NCBI RefSeq assembly: GCF_963675635.1
Contig: NZ_OY776488.1
Span: 1,033,740 to 1,097,739 of the forward strand
Origin: an uncultured Pseudodesulfovibrio sp.
GTDB lineage: Bacteria; Desulfobacterota; Desulfovibrionia; Desulfovibrionales; Desulfovibrionaceae
Length of the DNA: 64,000 nucleotides
Direction of reading: 5' to 3'
Shown here: positions 28,182 through 35,841 of the stretch, piece after piece
How the letters are laid out: each line of letters starts with the position of its first letter
Numbering within the stretch: position 1 is the first letter of the stretch
The notes under the pieces: model-generated
What the model was told of the DNA's origin: nothing
Seen by the model: only the letters and a program-made list of their open reading frames with translations
Databases searched by the model: none
Program-made: the position numbers and the translations under genes

Positions 28182-28727
28182 ATGAAGATACATTATCTCG
28201 GATATATCATGATTCTAGCATTCTTAACGATGTTCCCAATGGGCTGCATGAGCACTATGGCCGAACGCCAAGGAACAAAAGCATATATTATAAAAGATTA
28301 TACTACTGCTCAGCTGAAATACCAAGAAGCCGCGGATCAGGGCAATACCAACGCCATGTATCATCTCGCTGTGATGTATGCGGAAGGCCAAGGTATCGAA
28401 CAGAATTACCCCAAGGCCGCTGGCCTGCTTGACCAGGCTGTCATAGAGGGAAATGACGATGCTCGACTCATGCTGGGTTTGTTCAACATATACGGTGACG
28501 GTGTTCCCCAAAACCCCGCTAAAGGCGCAACATTAATAGCTACTGCCGCCGACAACGGAAACGACATCGCCATGTACTATCTGGCAAACCTATTTGCTGC
28601 AGGCCTTGGCGTAGAGAAGAGCCTCGACAAGGCCGAATACTGGATGCAGGAAGCAAAGAGCGCTGGATTCCCCGTAAGGGATGAACTGCTGACCAAGGAC
28701 GGCCTCACAGCTTTATATGAAGAATAA
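28182..28727 (+). CDS. Sel1-repeat lipoprotein
   Basis: A 181-residue protein with a lipoprotein signal peptide (ILAFLTMFPMGC, lipobox PMGC). Three or more Sel1 repeats follow, visible as NTNAMYHLAVMYAEGQGIEQNYPKAAGLL, NDDARLMLGLFNIYGDGVPQNPAKGA and NDIAMYYLANLFAAGLGVEKSLDKAEYWM. The repeats form alpha-solenoid protein-binding surfaces. It sits 52 bases after the FecR gene and probably shares its transcript. The pair may build or monitor an envelope structure, but this is inference. Confidence 0.88.
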   Translation: MKIHYLGYIMILAFLTMFPMGCMSTMAERQGTKAYIIKDYTTAQLKYQEAADQGNTNAMYHLAVMYAEGQGIEQNYPKAAGLLDQAVIEGNDDARLMLGLFNIYGDGVPQNPAKGATLIATAADNGNDIAMYYLANLFAAGLGVEKSLDKAEYWMQEAKSAGFPVRDELLTKDGLTALYEE

Positions 28728-28951
28728 AGGCCCAAGAACTACTCATTATACGCAGTGTACAATAGATGTTCTTTGATTCCTGTATAATGTCCGAACCATA
28801 CAGAATGTGAAGGCCATAAAACAAACCTCACAATCATGCTTTATGGATTCGTTCTATTCGCGTTGGAATAAACATGAACTTACAAGCTTCAGACGCCTTA
28901 TGGATCTCGGCTTGTATCTCCTTACGCACCAGCCAATAGCAGTAAAAGAGG

Positions 28952-28985
28952 AAGGGTTGCAGCTTGTTAGCTACAACCCTTTTTA
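28952..28985 (-). terminator. Terminator of tRNA-Leu copy A
   Basis: Minus-strand hairpin downstream of tRNA-Leu copy A. The stem AAGGGTTG/CAACCCTT is extended by an inner AGC/GCT pair with T-rich sequence beyond. The same element, with paired base changes in its stem, stands behind copy B. Confidence 0.75.
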
Positions 28986-28990
28986 ATTCG

Positions 28991-29077
28991 TGGTGCCGAG
29001 GGGGGGATTCGAACCCCCACGAAATTTCTTCCACTGCCCCCTCAAGACAGCGTGTCTACCAATTCCACCACCTCGGC
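28991..29077 (-). tRNA. tRNA-Leu(GAG), copy A
   Basis: Reads GCCGAGGTGGTGGAATTGG on the minus strand, with a 7-bp acceptor GCCGAGG/CCTCGGC, A73 and an encoded CCA. The anticodon loop TTGAGGG gives anticodon GAG, for CUC/CUU leucine codons. The long variable arm typical of class II tRNA-Leu reads GGAA-GAAA-TTTC, with a G-U pair where copy B has G-C. Confidence 0.95.
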
Positions 29078-29123
29078 ATTTGCGTCGGAAGAGTCTTTTG
29101 ACCTATCTACTGAAAAAGTCAAC

Positions 29124-29152
29124 AAAAAAATGACTTTTGGGGTCATTTTTTT
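29124..29152. terminator. Bidirectional terminator after the solute-binding protein
   Basis: AAAAAAATGAC paired with GTCATTTTTTT around a TTTTGGG loop, with A/T tracts on both sides. It is placed to end the minus-strand solute-binding gene before tRNA-Leu copy A. Confidence 0.75.
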
Positions 29153-29239
29153 TGATTTCATACCCTTTTTCTTTGAAAATGAAGCGAGAACCATGGAGTT
29201 AAAGAATGATAAGAAATGCCTGACAGCCGATTACGTTGC

Positions 29240-29953
29240 TCATTCTGCGTTCAATTCACTCGCCTCGGATTTTTTAAGCAATTCTTCCAAAAGCCGTCGC
29301 CTCTTCAGATTCTCTGGCGTCTTTCGAAACGCAACAACAAGTGGAGTTTTTCCAACTCTCTTCAATATTGTAACGTTATCGATTGCTAATTTTTCAGCGA
29401 GATAAAACATAACGGTTGGGCTTGTAATAGCGACCTTAATCCGTTCACATGAAAGTTTCCTAAGAAGAGCCGTCTCATTTGGTGTGGCGTCGACATTCTC
29501 GATCCTTTTACGCGCATACCGGCTAATACCGTCTGGATACTCATAGCTTTTCACAAGACCAACCTTAAACTCAAAAAGAGCCTCAAGCCCAGTCCACTCC
29601 AAACCGGAGCCAACATATGTCATCACAGCAAGGTCCGACCAATCTACAGGGGACGATGCTACGAAACCTTCGCCCACCTCCTCTGGCCAAGCGGGGAAAT
29701 ATCCAACATAATTTTCTTGTTGTGCAATATCCTGAGCTCTTGCCCACGGATAAAATTCAACAATAAGTTCGATACCTTCATTTTCAAGGAGTTTTCTAAG
29801 CTTTTGAATTGAACTTCCTTGAGTCAACGACTTACTATCTGAGAATGGTTGCCAATCGAGCGATGTAATTCGCCAAACATCACCGGCTAACACCAAAGGA
29901 CAAAAGGAGAATAAGAGTACCAAAGTACATTGAATCGGAATAAAAATTTTCAC
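29240..29953 (-). CDS. Periplasmic solute-binding protein (PBP2-like)
   Basis: A 237-residue protein with a signal peptide (IFIPIQCTLVLLFSFCPLVLAGD). The mature part reads WRITSLDWQPFSDSKSLTQGSSIQKLRKLLENEGIELIVEFYPWARAQDIAQQ and ends VTILKRVGKTPLVVAFRKT, typical of the SBP_bac_3/PBP2 superfamily lobes. It starts with GTG at 29951-29953 behind GGAGGAGG. No transporter permease or ATPase is nearby, so it may be an orphan receptor or sensor component rather than part of a complete ABC importer. It lies inside the segment bracketed by the two tRNA-Leu genes, near a pentapeptide-repeat gene on the same strand. Confidence 0.8.
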   Translation of the reverse strand: MKIFIPIQCTLVLLFSFCPLVLAGDVWRITSLDWQPFSDSKSLTQGSSIQKLRKLLENEGIELIVEFYPWARAQDIAQQENYVGYFPAWPEEVGEGFVASSPVDWSDLAVMTYVGSGLEWTGLEALFEFKVGLVKSYEYPDGISRYARKRIENVDATPNETALLRKLSCERIKVAITSPTVMFYLAEKLAIDNVTILKRVGKTPLVVAFRKTPENLKRRRLLEELLKKSEASELNAE

Positions 29954-30082
29954 CCCTCCTCCAATACCCTAGACCATTATTCTTAACTAGCCGCTTGCTT
30001 TTCCATAAAACAGAAAACGGTTGATTTTACCTTTGCTTGAATACATCCGTTTGTCAATGAAGGGCAGTCGTCAGTCTGTTCT

Positions 30083-30658
30083 CTACTTGAGAACGATATT
30101 AAGATTAGCAAGCAGAGAAACAGCCTCAGGTAAAGAAAACATCGTCTTTTGAAGAGTGTTTGTCGTGGCATTCATGAAGTAGTTACGTGATGTTCTGAAA
30201 TCTGCATGACTCAAATCCGCCTGATGGAACTGACACTGACTCAAATCGCAGTCATCAAAGACAGAATATCTCATTTTTGTATTGGAAAACAGGGCTTCCC
30301 CTAAAAGGCAGGATATAAATTTGAATCTTGTGAGGTTCATGTCAGCAAAGACATTGTTATTTAATAGACACCCATCATACGATGCTGAAAGGAAGCCCCC
30401 TGCCTCCCCCCAATTTACTCCTAAAATTTTGCAATCAATGAACTTTACATCTAAAAAAGATGTATATTTAATCTCAATAAGAGACAGATTGCATTGAATG
30501 AATTCACAGCTATCAAAGCTGCATTCTATCAATCGACAAGATTGAAATGATGAATTTTTAAAAGTACAATTGTAGAATTCAACATCTTCCAGATCATTGC
30601 TCCACGCAACATCTTCAAAGATCTCATTTTCATAACTATTCTGTTGTAATAAATCCAT
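30083..30658 (-). CDS. Pentapeptide-repeat protein
   Basis: A 191-residue protein dominated by pentapeptide-like repeats of the A(D/N)LxX class in the form FxxCxFxxxxF: VEFYNCTFKNSSFQSCRLIECSFDSCEF and LIEIKYTSFLDVKFIDCKI, then CDLSQCQFHQADLSHADF. Such repeats fold into a right-handed quadrilateral beta-helix; a few mimic DNA and bind gyrase (Qnr-like). Nothing here proves that role. I use the ATG at 30658 because the repeat family begins there. Upstream in-frame starts at 30691 (ATG) and 30712 (GTG) lack support. Low G+C and the bracketing tRNA repeats suggest recent acquisition. Confidence 0.8.
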   Translation of the reverse strand: MDLLQQNSYENEIFEDVAWSNDLEDVEFYNCTFKNSSFQSCRLIECSFDSCEFIQCNLSLIEIKYTSFLDVKFIDCKILGVNWGEAGGFLSASYDGCLLNNNVFADMNLTRFKFISCLLGEALFSNTKMRYSVFDDCDLSQCQFHQADLSHADFRTSRNYFMNATTNTLQKTMFSLPEAVSLLANLNIVLK

Positions 30659-30906
30659 CACGTACACCGACAAGCTCTTTCTGAAAACCATTAAACTAAC
30701 TATTACAGCCACAGATCAATGAGGCCAACTTGATAAAAGTAATAGATATAACCTGCGGGGTAAAGATGAGATGCAGAATCGAATGCTTGCAATATTGAGA
30801 GATTCTTTTTGGTGCAAAACAGACCGGACTTTTTTGGGACCAGAAGAATTGCCGAGTTTTCAACAATGGGAAAAAGGAAGAACATTCTCAAAAAAACAAA
30901 AAGAGG

Positions 30907-30940
30907 AAGGGTTGCAACCTGTCAGTTGCAACCCTTTTTG
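30907..30940 (-). terminator. Terminator of tRNA-Leu copy B
   Basis: Perfect 12-bp stem AAGGGTTGCAAC/GTTGCAACCCTT with a CTGTCA loop and T-rich sequence beyond on the minus strand. It also ends the secG transcript. Confidence 0.85.
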
Positions 30941-30946
30941 TAATTG

Positions 30947-31033
30947 TGGTGCCGAGGGGGGGATTCGAACCCCCACGGAATTTCTTCCACTGCCCCCTCA
31001 AGACAGCGTGTCTACCAATTCCACCACCTCGGC
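30947..31033 (-). tRNA. tRNA-Leu(GAG), copy B
   Basis: Same gene as copy A: acceptor GCCGAGG/CCTCGGC, anticodon GAG, encoded CCA. The variable arm GGAA-GAAA-TTCC pairs perfectly. It stands just downstream of secG, the same linkage of secG with tRNA-Leu(GAG) that is known from E. coli. Confidence 0.95.
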
Positions 31034-31050
31034 ACTATATATGCTTTGAG

Positions 31051-31392
31051 CTATTCGCTCTGGGCGTCTCCAGAATCCTGGAAGGTGATACCAGGTTTGG
31101 CCGGCTCAACCGGAGCAGTTGTCTCAACCGTGTTGCTCTGCAACATGATCGAATCTTGGTCGGCTACCTTATTACCGCTCAGGATATTGTATCCAAGAGA
31201 AGTGATCAAGAAAACAGTTGCCAGGCCTGCGGTGACCTTCACCAGAAGTCCACCTGCGCCGGTGCTACCGAACATTGTACTGCTACCGCCGCCGAAAATG
31301 ACTCCCATTCCTTCGTGGCCGGACTGCAGCATTACTGCACCGATCAAAAAGATGCAAGCCAAAACATGAATGACTATGACCAAGGTATCCAC
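31051..31392 (-). CDS. secG: Protein translocase subunit SecG
   Basis: A 113-residue membrane protein with two hydrophobic helices (LVIVIHVLACIFLIGAVMLQ and LLVKVTAGLATVFLITSLGY). The conserved SecG loop lies between them: QSGHEGMGVIFGGGSSTMFGSTGAGG. It joins SecYE in the inner membrane and eases SecA-driven export. The C-terminal tail after ~70 is extra, Thr/Pro-rich and variable. It is the last protein gene of pgk-tpiA-secG and is followed by tRNA-Leu copy B. Confidence 0.95.
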   Translation of the reverse strand: MDTLVIVIHVLACIFLIGAVMLQSGHEGMGVIFGGGSSTMFGSTGAGGLLVKVTAGLATVFLITSLGYNILSGNKVADQDSIMLQSNTVETTAPVEPAKPGITFQDSGDAQSE

Positions 31393-31432
31393 AATAATAT
31401 CCTTCTCTTATTCCACATTAACAAGCGCTAAA

Positions 31433-32188
31433 TCAGGCCAAAACAATCTTACTAAAGCTTTCGCCCTCTAAGCTCGCGCCTCCTACCAATACTCCGTCGA
31501 CATTGTCAAGCGCAATAATCTCGGCACAATTGTCCGGCTTAACACTTCCTCCGTATAATATCCTCATTTCATTGGCATTATCTCCAAAAATTGAAAAAAG
31601 GATTTTCCTGACAAAACCGTGAGCGGCTGAAATTTCTTCAGGACCAGCCACTTCACCTGTACCAATCGCCCATACGGGTTCATAAGCTATACTCAATCGA
31701 TCCGGAGCAATATCCGTCGGAACATTTTTCAGCCCCATACGTATCTGCCTTTCGAGGACATCCTCTACCATGTCTTTTTTTCGATCTTCAATTTTTTCAC
31801 CGACACACAGAACGACCTTGAGCCCACTGGCAAGACCATAAGCTGTCTTCTGTCCAATATACTCATCGTCCTCACCCAAAACATGTCGACGTTCCGAATG
31901 CCCAGTCAACCCGTATGCAGCTCCAGCATCCTTGAGCATCTTGGGAGAGATCTCTCCGGTAAAAGCACCCTCTTCTTCTATATAATAGTCTTGACCACCG
32001 GCAGAAAATCCTGCCTGCCAAGCCAAAGCCTGAGCCACCCCCCTCAATGCCGTAAAGGACGGAAAAACAAGCACCTCCCGGTCGTCTGGAAGCTTTGCAG
32101 CCGTCAACTTGACCAACTCCTCCGCAGTAGACTTGGCTTCGTCCCAAGTCTTATACATCTTCCAATTGGCAGCCATGAGTTTCTTCAT
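31433..32188 (-). CDS. tpiA: Triosephosphate isomerase
   Basis: A 251-residue TIM-barrel enzyme interconverting glyceraldehyde-3-phosphate and dihydroxyacetone phosphate. It begins MKKLMAANWKMYKT (catalytic Asn-x-Lys), with His in GLTGHSERRHVLGE, the catalytic Glu in IAYEPVWAIGTGEVA, and the phosphate loop RILYGGSVKPDN. Its start overlaps the pgk stop as ATGA, and secG follows, forming pgk-tpiA-secG. With pgk this gives the triose part of glycolysis/gluconeogenesis. Confidence 0.98.
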   Translation of the reverse strand: MKKLMAANWKMYKTWDEAKSTAEELVKLTAAKLPDDREVLVFPSFTALRGVAQALAWQAGFSAGGQDYYIEEEGAFTGEISPKMLKDAGAAYGLTGHSERRHVLGEDDEYIGQKTAYGLASGLKVVLCVGEKIEDRKKDMVEDVLERQIRMGLKNVPTDIAPDRLSIAYEPVWAIGTGEVAGPEEISAAHGFVRKILFSIFGDNANEMRILYGGSVKPDNCAEIIALDNVDGVLVGGASLEGESFSKIVLA

Positions 32189-33387
32189 GAAATCAAGCCC
32201 TCCTTTAATGCAGTGAAAGCCGGCAGTTCCTTCCCTTCGAGAAACTCCAGAAACGATCCGCCTCCAGTTGAAATAAAACTAAACTTATCAGTAAGATGCA
32301 TCATATGGACCACGGCATCAGTATCACCACCACCCACAATACTGAGTGCATCATCAAGGTCGGCGATAGCGGCGCAAACCGCCATAGATCCCTTTGCAAA
32401 AGCCGGAGTTTCGAACAGGCCCATTGGTCCATTCCAGACAATAGTCTTGGACCTGGCAAGGACTGAAACAAAGTTCTTGATGGTTTCAGGTCCAATATCC
32501 AACACCATGGAATCAGCAGGAATCATATCTGCTGCACACACTCCAGCCGCCTCAACAGCTTCATGTGTGTCGGCATATATATAATCGACAGGCAAATGGA
32601 GCTTCGACCCCATGGAATCAGCCTTTTCCATAATGGATTTGGCATCTTCCACCAGATCCTTTTCAATCAGAGAATTACCGACTTCATAGCCCTTGGCGAG
32701 CATGAAAGTATTGGCCATAGCGCCACCGATGATTATGTCATCGACCTTGCCGAGTAAATTATTTAATATTCCCAACTTTGTAGACACCTTTGCACCACCG
32801 GAAACACAAACATAAGGACGTTTTGGTTCCTGCAATGCATCTCCGAGAAACTTTTGCTCTTTCTGCAAGAGAAAACCACCGCAGCTCACGGGAGCGTACT
32901 TGGGAATATCCACGACAGAAGCATTCTCACGATGGGCAACACCAAAGGCGTCATTAACATAAACATCTGCAAGGGAAGCAAGTCGCTGCCCAAAATCCCC
33001 ACGCTCTGCCGCCGTCTTTCCTGTCTCTTCAGGATTGTAGCGGAGATTGTCCAGCATAAGCGCCTGCCCCGGTTTGAGCGCAGCCGCTTTTTCCACAGCC
33101 AGATTGCTCAATAGCCCGGGTACGAGTTCGATATCCACTCCGAGCAGCTCGCCCGTACGCTTTGCCACAGGCGCCAAAGACAGCTCCGGCACCACTTGTC
33201 CCTTGGGCTTACCAAGGTGTGCACAAAGAATAATCGCTGCCCCCTTGTCCAACGCATATTTAAGCGTTGGCATAGCCGCCTGAATACGGTTGTCATCAGT
33301 AATCACACCATTTTCAAGGGGGACATTGAAATCCACACGAAAGAGAAGTTTTTTCCCAGAGATATCAACTTGATCAATAAAAAGCAT
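32185..33387 (-). CDS. pgk: Phosphoglycerate kinase
   Basis: A 400-residue kinase transferring phosphate between 1,3-bisphosphoglycerate and ADP. Motifs: LLFRVDFNVPLENG at the N-terminus, the substrate site LCAHLGKPKGQ, LMLDNLRYNPEE, the hinge PYVCVSGGAKVSTK, and nucleotide binding IVWNGPMGLFE and IVGGGDTDAV. The length is standard. It is the first gene of the pgk-tpiA-secG operon, starting 26 bases after rimI ends, so the two could be linked. Its stop overlaps the tpiA start by 4 bases. Confidence 0.98.
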   Translation of the reverse strand: MLFIDQVDISGKKLLFRVDFNVPLENGVITDDNRIQAAMPTLKYALDKGAAIILCAHLGKPKGQVVPELSLAPVAKRTGELLGVDIELVPGLLSNLAVEKAAALKPGQALMLDNLRYNPEETGKTAAERGDFGQRLASLADVYVNDAFGVAHRENASVVDIPKYAPVSCGGFLLQKEQKFLGDALQEPKRPYVCVSGGAKVSTKLGILNNLLGKVDDIIIGGAMANTFMLAKGYEVGNSLIEKDLVEDAKSIMEKADSMGSKLHLPVDYIYADTHEAVEAAGVCAADMIPADSMVLDIGPETIKNFVSVLARSKTIVWNGPMGLFETPAFAKGSMAVCAAIADLDDALSIVGGGDTDAVVHMMHLTDKFSFISTGGGSFLEFLEGKELPAFTALKEGLIS

Positions 33388-33413
33388 AATCGTCCTCGTT
33401 TATTCGGTCAGTC

Positions 33414-33860
33414 TTAATTCGGAAAATCATACCTGAAGAGCAAAGCATCTTCCTTGGTATCCGGGTAATACTTTTTTCTGACACCAATTTTTTTGTATCC
33501 GAATTTCCTATACAGTGACAAGGCTGGCTCATTGGATACCTTGACGTCCAAAAAACTTTTTTTAATATTATTTTCACGGCACACCTCAAAACTCTCTGCC
33601 AACAGCCTTGCTGCCAGTCCATGCCTTCTGAACTCAGGACGAACAGCCAAGTTAAGGATTTCCATTTCATCCTCAATCATTGAAAAGGCTATGTAGCCGG
33701 CAAGAACCCCTTCATGCCGTATACCAAGTACATTAAAGGCCTTTCTCGACAAACCGAGAAGAAATTGCTCGCGAGTCCAGTGGTACTCAAAACACTGGGC
33801 TTCCAGATCAATGAGGTCCTGGACATCATCCTTGCCCAACACCAATACTTCGTCATACAT
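33414..33860 (-). CDS. rimI: Ribosomal-protein-alanine N-acetyltransferase RimI-like
   Basis: A 148-residue GNAT acetyltransferase. The acetyl-CoA loop is in LNLAVRPEFRRHGLAARLLAES (R/QxxGxA), and the C-terminal SNEPALSLYRKFGYKKIGVRKKYYPDTKEDALLFR is the RimI signature. It acetylates the N-terminal alanine of ribosomal protein S18 in E. coli; other substrates are possible. I use ATG 33860, since the frame upstream to 34052 is not family-like and overlaps the divergent NUDIX gene. Confidence 0.9.
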   Translation of the reverse strand: MYDEVLVLGKDDVQDLIDLEAQCFEYHWTREQFLLGLSRKAFNVLGIRHEGVLAGYIAFSMIEDEMEILNLAVRPEFRRHGLAARLLAESFEVCRENNIKKSFLDVKVSNEPALSLYRKFGYKKIGVRKKYYPDTKEDALLFRYDFPN

Positions 33861-33957
33861 TATATACTCCGTAGACCTTTTTTGAGCACTGGAAAATTTG
33901 AAAAATCGAGTGTATACGGAGTTGAACGGCAAATCAAAGAATATTGGAACCAACGAG

Positions 33958-34497
33958 ATGATTTTCAACAAGAAAGCACTTGAACCCACCCTAGACAACA
34001 ACCCTATTGAGGTTGTCGACGATAAGAACAGACCCTTGGCCGTCCTCGCCAAATCTGCAGTTCATCGACAATTACTCAAACATCGCTCGGTCCAAATCCT
34101 TGTTCTAAATCCTGATGGTAAAATATTCCTTCAAAAACGAAACAGTAAAAAACAGTTTTTCCCAGGTCGTTGGGACATTTCAGCTCGCACCCACCTTCTG
34201 GCGGGAGAATCGACCTATGACGCCGGATTACGCGCACTCAAAGAAAACTTGAATATGGAAGTTGAACATCTTCATCTCCTAAACGAGCTCCCGGCGGGAC
34301 CGGAAACAGGATTTGAACATGTGACGCTCTACACTGTTCCCAAGAACATCTACCCTATCGTCCCCAACCCCGATGAAGTGTCAGAAGGATTTTATTACTC
34401 TCAAGAAGAATTGACATGTCTTGTCAAAGAATTCAAAGAATTACTAACACCAAATCTCGTACTCCTTTGGGAAACCGGGCTTCTAGCCAACATCTAA
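33958..34497 (+). CDS. NUDIX hydrolase with divergent Nudix box
   Basis: A ~179-residue protein of the NUDIX fold. The layout resembles isopentenyl-isomerase-like and YfcD-type NUDIX proteins: AVHRQLLKHRSVQILVLNPDGKIFLQKRNSKKQFFPGRWDISA. The expected box GX5EX7REUXEEXGU appears as GESTYDAGLRALKENLNMEV, so the first and last Glu of REUXEE and the closing Gly are replaced; catalysis is doubtful or altered. I prefer ATG 33958 (MIFNKKALEP). An upstream ATG at 33898 adds 20 unlike residues that overlap the rimI promoter. Its stop overlaps the convergent inositol-phosphatase gene by four bases. Confidence 0.8.
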   Translation: MIFNKKALEPTLDNNPIEVVDDKNRPLAVLAKSAVHRQLLKHRSVQILVLNPDGKIFLQKRNSKKQFFPGRWDISARTHLLAGESTYDAGLRALKENLNMEVEHLHLLNELPAGPETGFEHVTLYTVPKNIYPIVPNPDEVSEGFYYSQEELTCLVKEFKELLTPNLVLLWETGLLANI

Positions 34498-35283
34498 TCC
34501 TTGCGCAACAGCGCACTAAGTTCACTATGAATCAAACTGTTGGTAGCCAATATAGAAGATGAACCGAACAAATAGGGAACACTTACATCATATTCACTGA
34601 TTTGCCCCCCAGCCTCTTTAACCAACAGAATGCCAGCCGCAGTGTCCCATGGATTAAGCGCACTTTCGAAGAAACCGTCATACCGCCCACAAGCGACGTA
34701 CGCCAGATCAAGAGCGGCCGCACCAGGTCTACGAATACCCTGCGTCAAAGGAAGTAACGTCTTGAGATGCCTGAGAACAGTATCCAGATGTGTTTCGACG
34801 TCATATGGGAATCCCGTCGCCAACAGAGAACGCTCCATACGCTTCTCTTCAGAGACTGCAATTGGCTTTCCATTCATAAACGCCCCATGTCCTTCGACCG
34901 CTGTAAAAACTTCTCCAAGAAGCGGCAGATTCACCACCCCCAAAATCACACGGTCTTCGTGCCAAAGTCCAATGGAATTGGCCACAAAAGGTAACCCATG
35001 GGCAAAATTAGTGGTCCCGTCTATTGGATCGATGATCCATGTAAATTCACCAAGAGGTGTATCTTTAGCTGTCTCCTCGGCTAGGAAGTCAGAACCAGGC
35101 AAAAGTTTGGCAAGCTCTTCCTTAAGCATGACCTCAACAGCCATATCAGTTTCGGTCACAAGGTCGATTCGCCCCTTGTGCATGATCTTCTTGTTTTTTG
35201 GTCGCCGCTTCACACACCATTTCCCCAGCCTGAGCAACTACAGCCAAAAGACCATCCAACATTCTTTGTCCGTCAAAAGCCAT
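34494..35283 (-). CDS. Inositol monophosphatase family protein with apparent frameshift
   Basis: Metal-dependent phosphatase family. Motifs: LAEETAKDT (first Glu pair), WIIDPIDGTTNFAHGLPF, and ALNPWDTAAGILLVKEAGG, in the usual order. The uninterrupted downstream frame gives about 247 residues from a TTG at 35237, but its first 18 residues do not fit the family. The expected N-terminus, MAFDGQRMLDGLLAVVAQAGEM, is encoded in another frame from ATG 35283, behind a strong GAGGAGGG site. The frames meet at a six-T run at 35194-35199 (A6 in the mRNA); with five A's the reading would join as EAATKNKKIMHKGR. So this is either a base-call error, a recent frameshift, or slippage. The product would be cytosolic; the substrate may be an inositol or fructose phosphate. 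Confidence 0.75.
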
Positions 35284-35298
35284 CCTGAGCCCTCCTCT

Positions 35299-35330
35299 CA
35301 AAAAAAAGGGCGGTTGACGCCCGCCCTCTG
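35299..35330 (-). terminator. Terminator of the small Cys-rich gene
   Basis: AGGGCGG/CCGCCCT stem with a 7-base loop and a run of eight T on the minus strand. It overlaps the ribosome-binding region of the phosphatase gene, so it also acts as the boundary between the two. Confidence 0.8.
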
Positions 35331-35357
35331 TTCTTTTCCTGCCTATCCACCGAGCAC

Positions 35358-35573
35358 TTAAGCTCTTCGCTGAATGAAAAATTCAACGGACCGATTGTAA
35401 GTCCTCTCTTCTTCTACGGTGAAATAGCAAGCAGGAAGCTCACCACGTTGCCTGTGATAATGTAGACATTCACAACAGAGCCCATGCTTGTCGCATGGAG
35501 ACGTACAGGTGCAGTACTTTTCGTTGATTTTTGCCCTTGGACACTGATCTTTCTTTTTCATTTCTTGCCTCAT
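35358..35573 (-). CDS. Small Cys-rich protein (DUF6485-like)
   Basis: A 71-residue protein with six Cys in [21 protein letters not shown] and RGELPACYF. The pattern C-x-C-x3-C-x5-CC-x-C, followed by the [12 protein letters not shown] tail, matches a family of short Cys-rich proteins that I recall as DUF6485; no function is known. Metal or Fe-S binding is possible. It is monocistronic, followed by a terminator. Confidence 0.75.
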   Translation of the reverse strand: MRQEMKKKDQCPRAKINEKYCTCTSPCDKHGLCCECLHYHRQRGELPACYFTVEEERTYNRSVEFFIQRRA

Positions 35574-35841
35574 TGCTTCGCAGAATCCGACCCCGTTCAG
35601 ACTCTCTCAAAAGTAAAGAAAACTGTATCGAAACATATGTAGAATGTCAATTATTCAGGCTGATTGTTTCACTAAGGTCAAACGATTTACACTCTGCGCA
35701 CTTCATTCACGCAAGTCATTGAAAGAGTTGGAACCAAATTCCTAAATCATTGTATTCCACTAAATAAATGTATATGAACAAATGATAATCGTCTGGATAT
35801 GACACACTTGTAATATGTACCAGATATCGGGATAATTCTTA

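Larger units (their letters stand above)
28944..29078 (-). repeat. Direct repeat A (terminator plus tRNA-Leu)
   Basis: This ~135-base unit contains tRNA-Leu(GAG) and its terminator and matches 30898-31034 closely. Differences are a single base in the tRNA variable arm and several bases in the terminator arm and spacer. The repeats bound a 1.9-kb segment. See the matching finding. Confidence 0.9.
30898..31034 (-). repeat. Direct repeat B (terminator plus tRNA-Leu)
   Basis: The copy of the ~135-base unit that lies next to secG, presumably the ancestral locus. It matches 28944-29078. Confidence 0.9.

Noticed and set aside
30771-31049. 92-codon open frame across tRNA-Leu copy B
   Set aside because: It runs through a terminator and a tRNA gene, so it cannot be a protein.
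31883-32584. 233-codon open frame antisense to tpiA-pgk
   Set aside because: It covers conserved parts of two enzymes on the other strand and has no family motif.
34630-35361. 243-codon open frame antisense to the inositol phosphatase
   Set aside because: Its sequence is rich in Ser, Arg and Pro from the antisense of conserved codons. It was not taken as evidence for a second gene.
35574-35841. Possible glycine riboswitch before the gcvT unit
   Set aside because: No tandem aptamer or the conserved GGAGAG-type core could be found; the gap is AT-rich and unstructured by eye.
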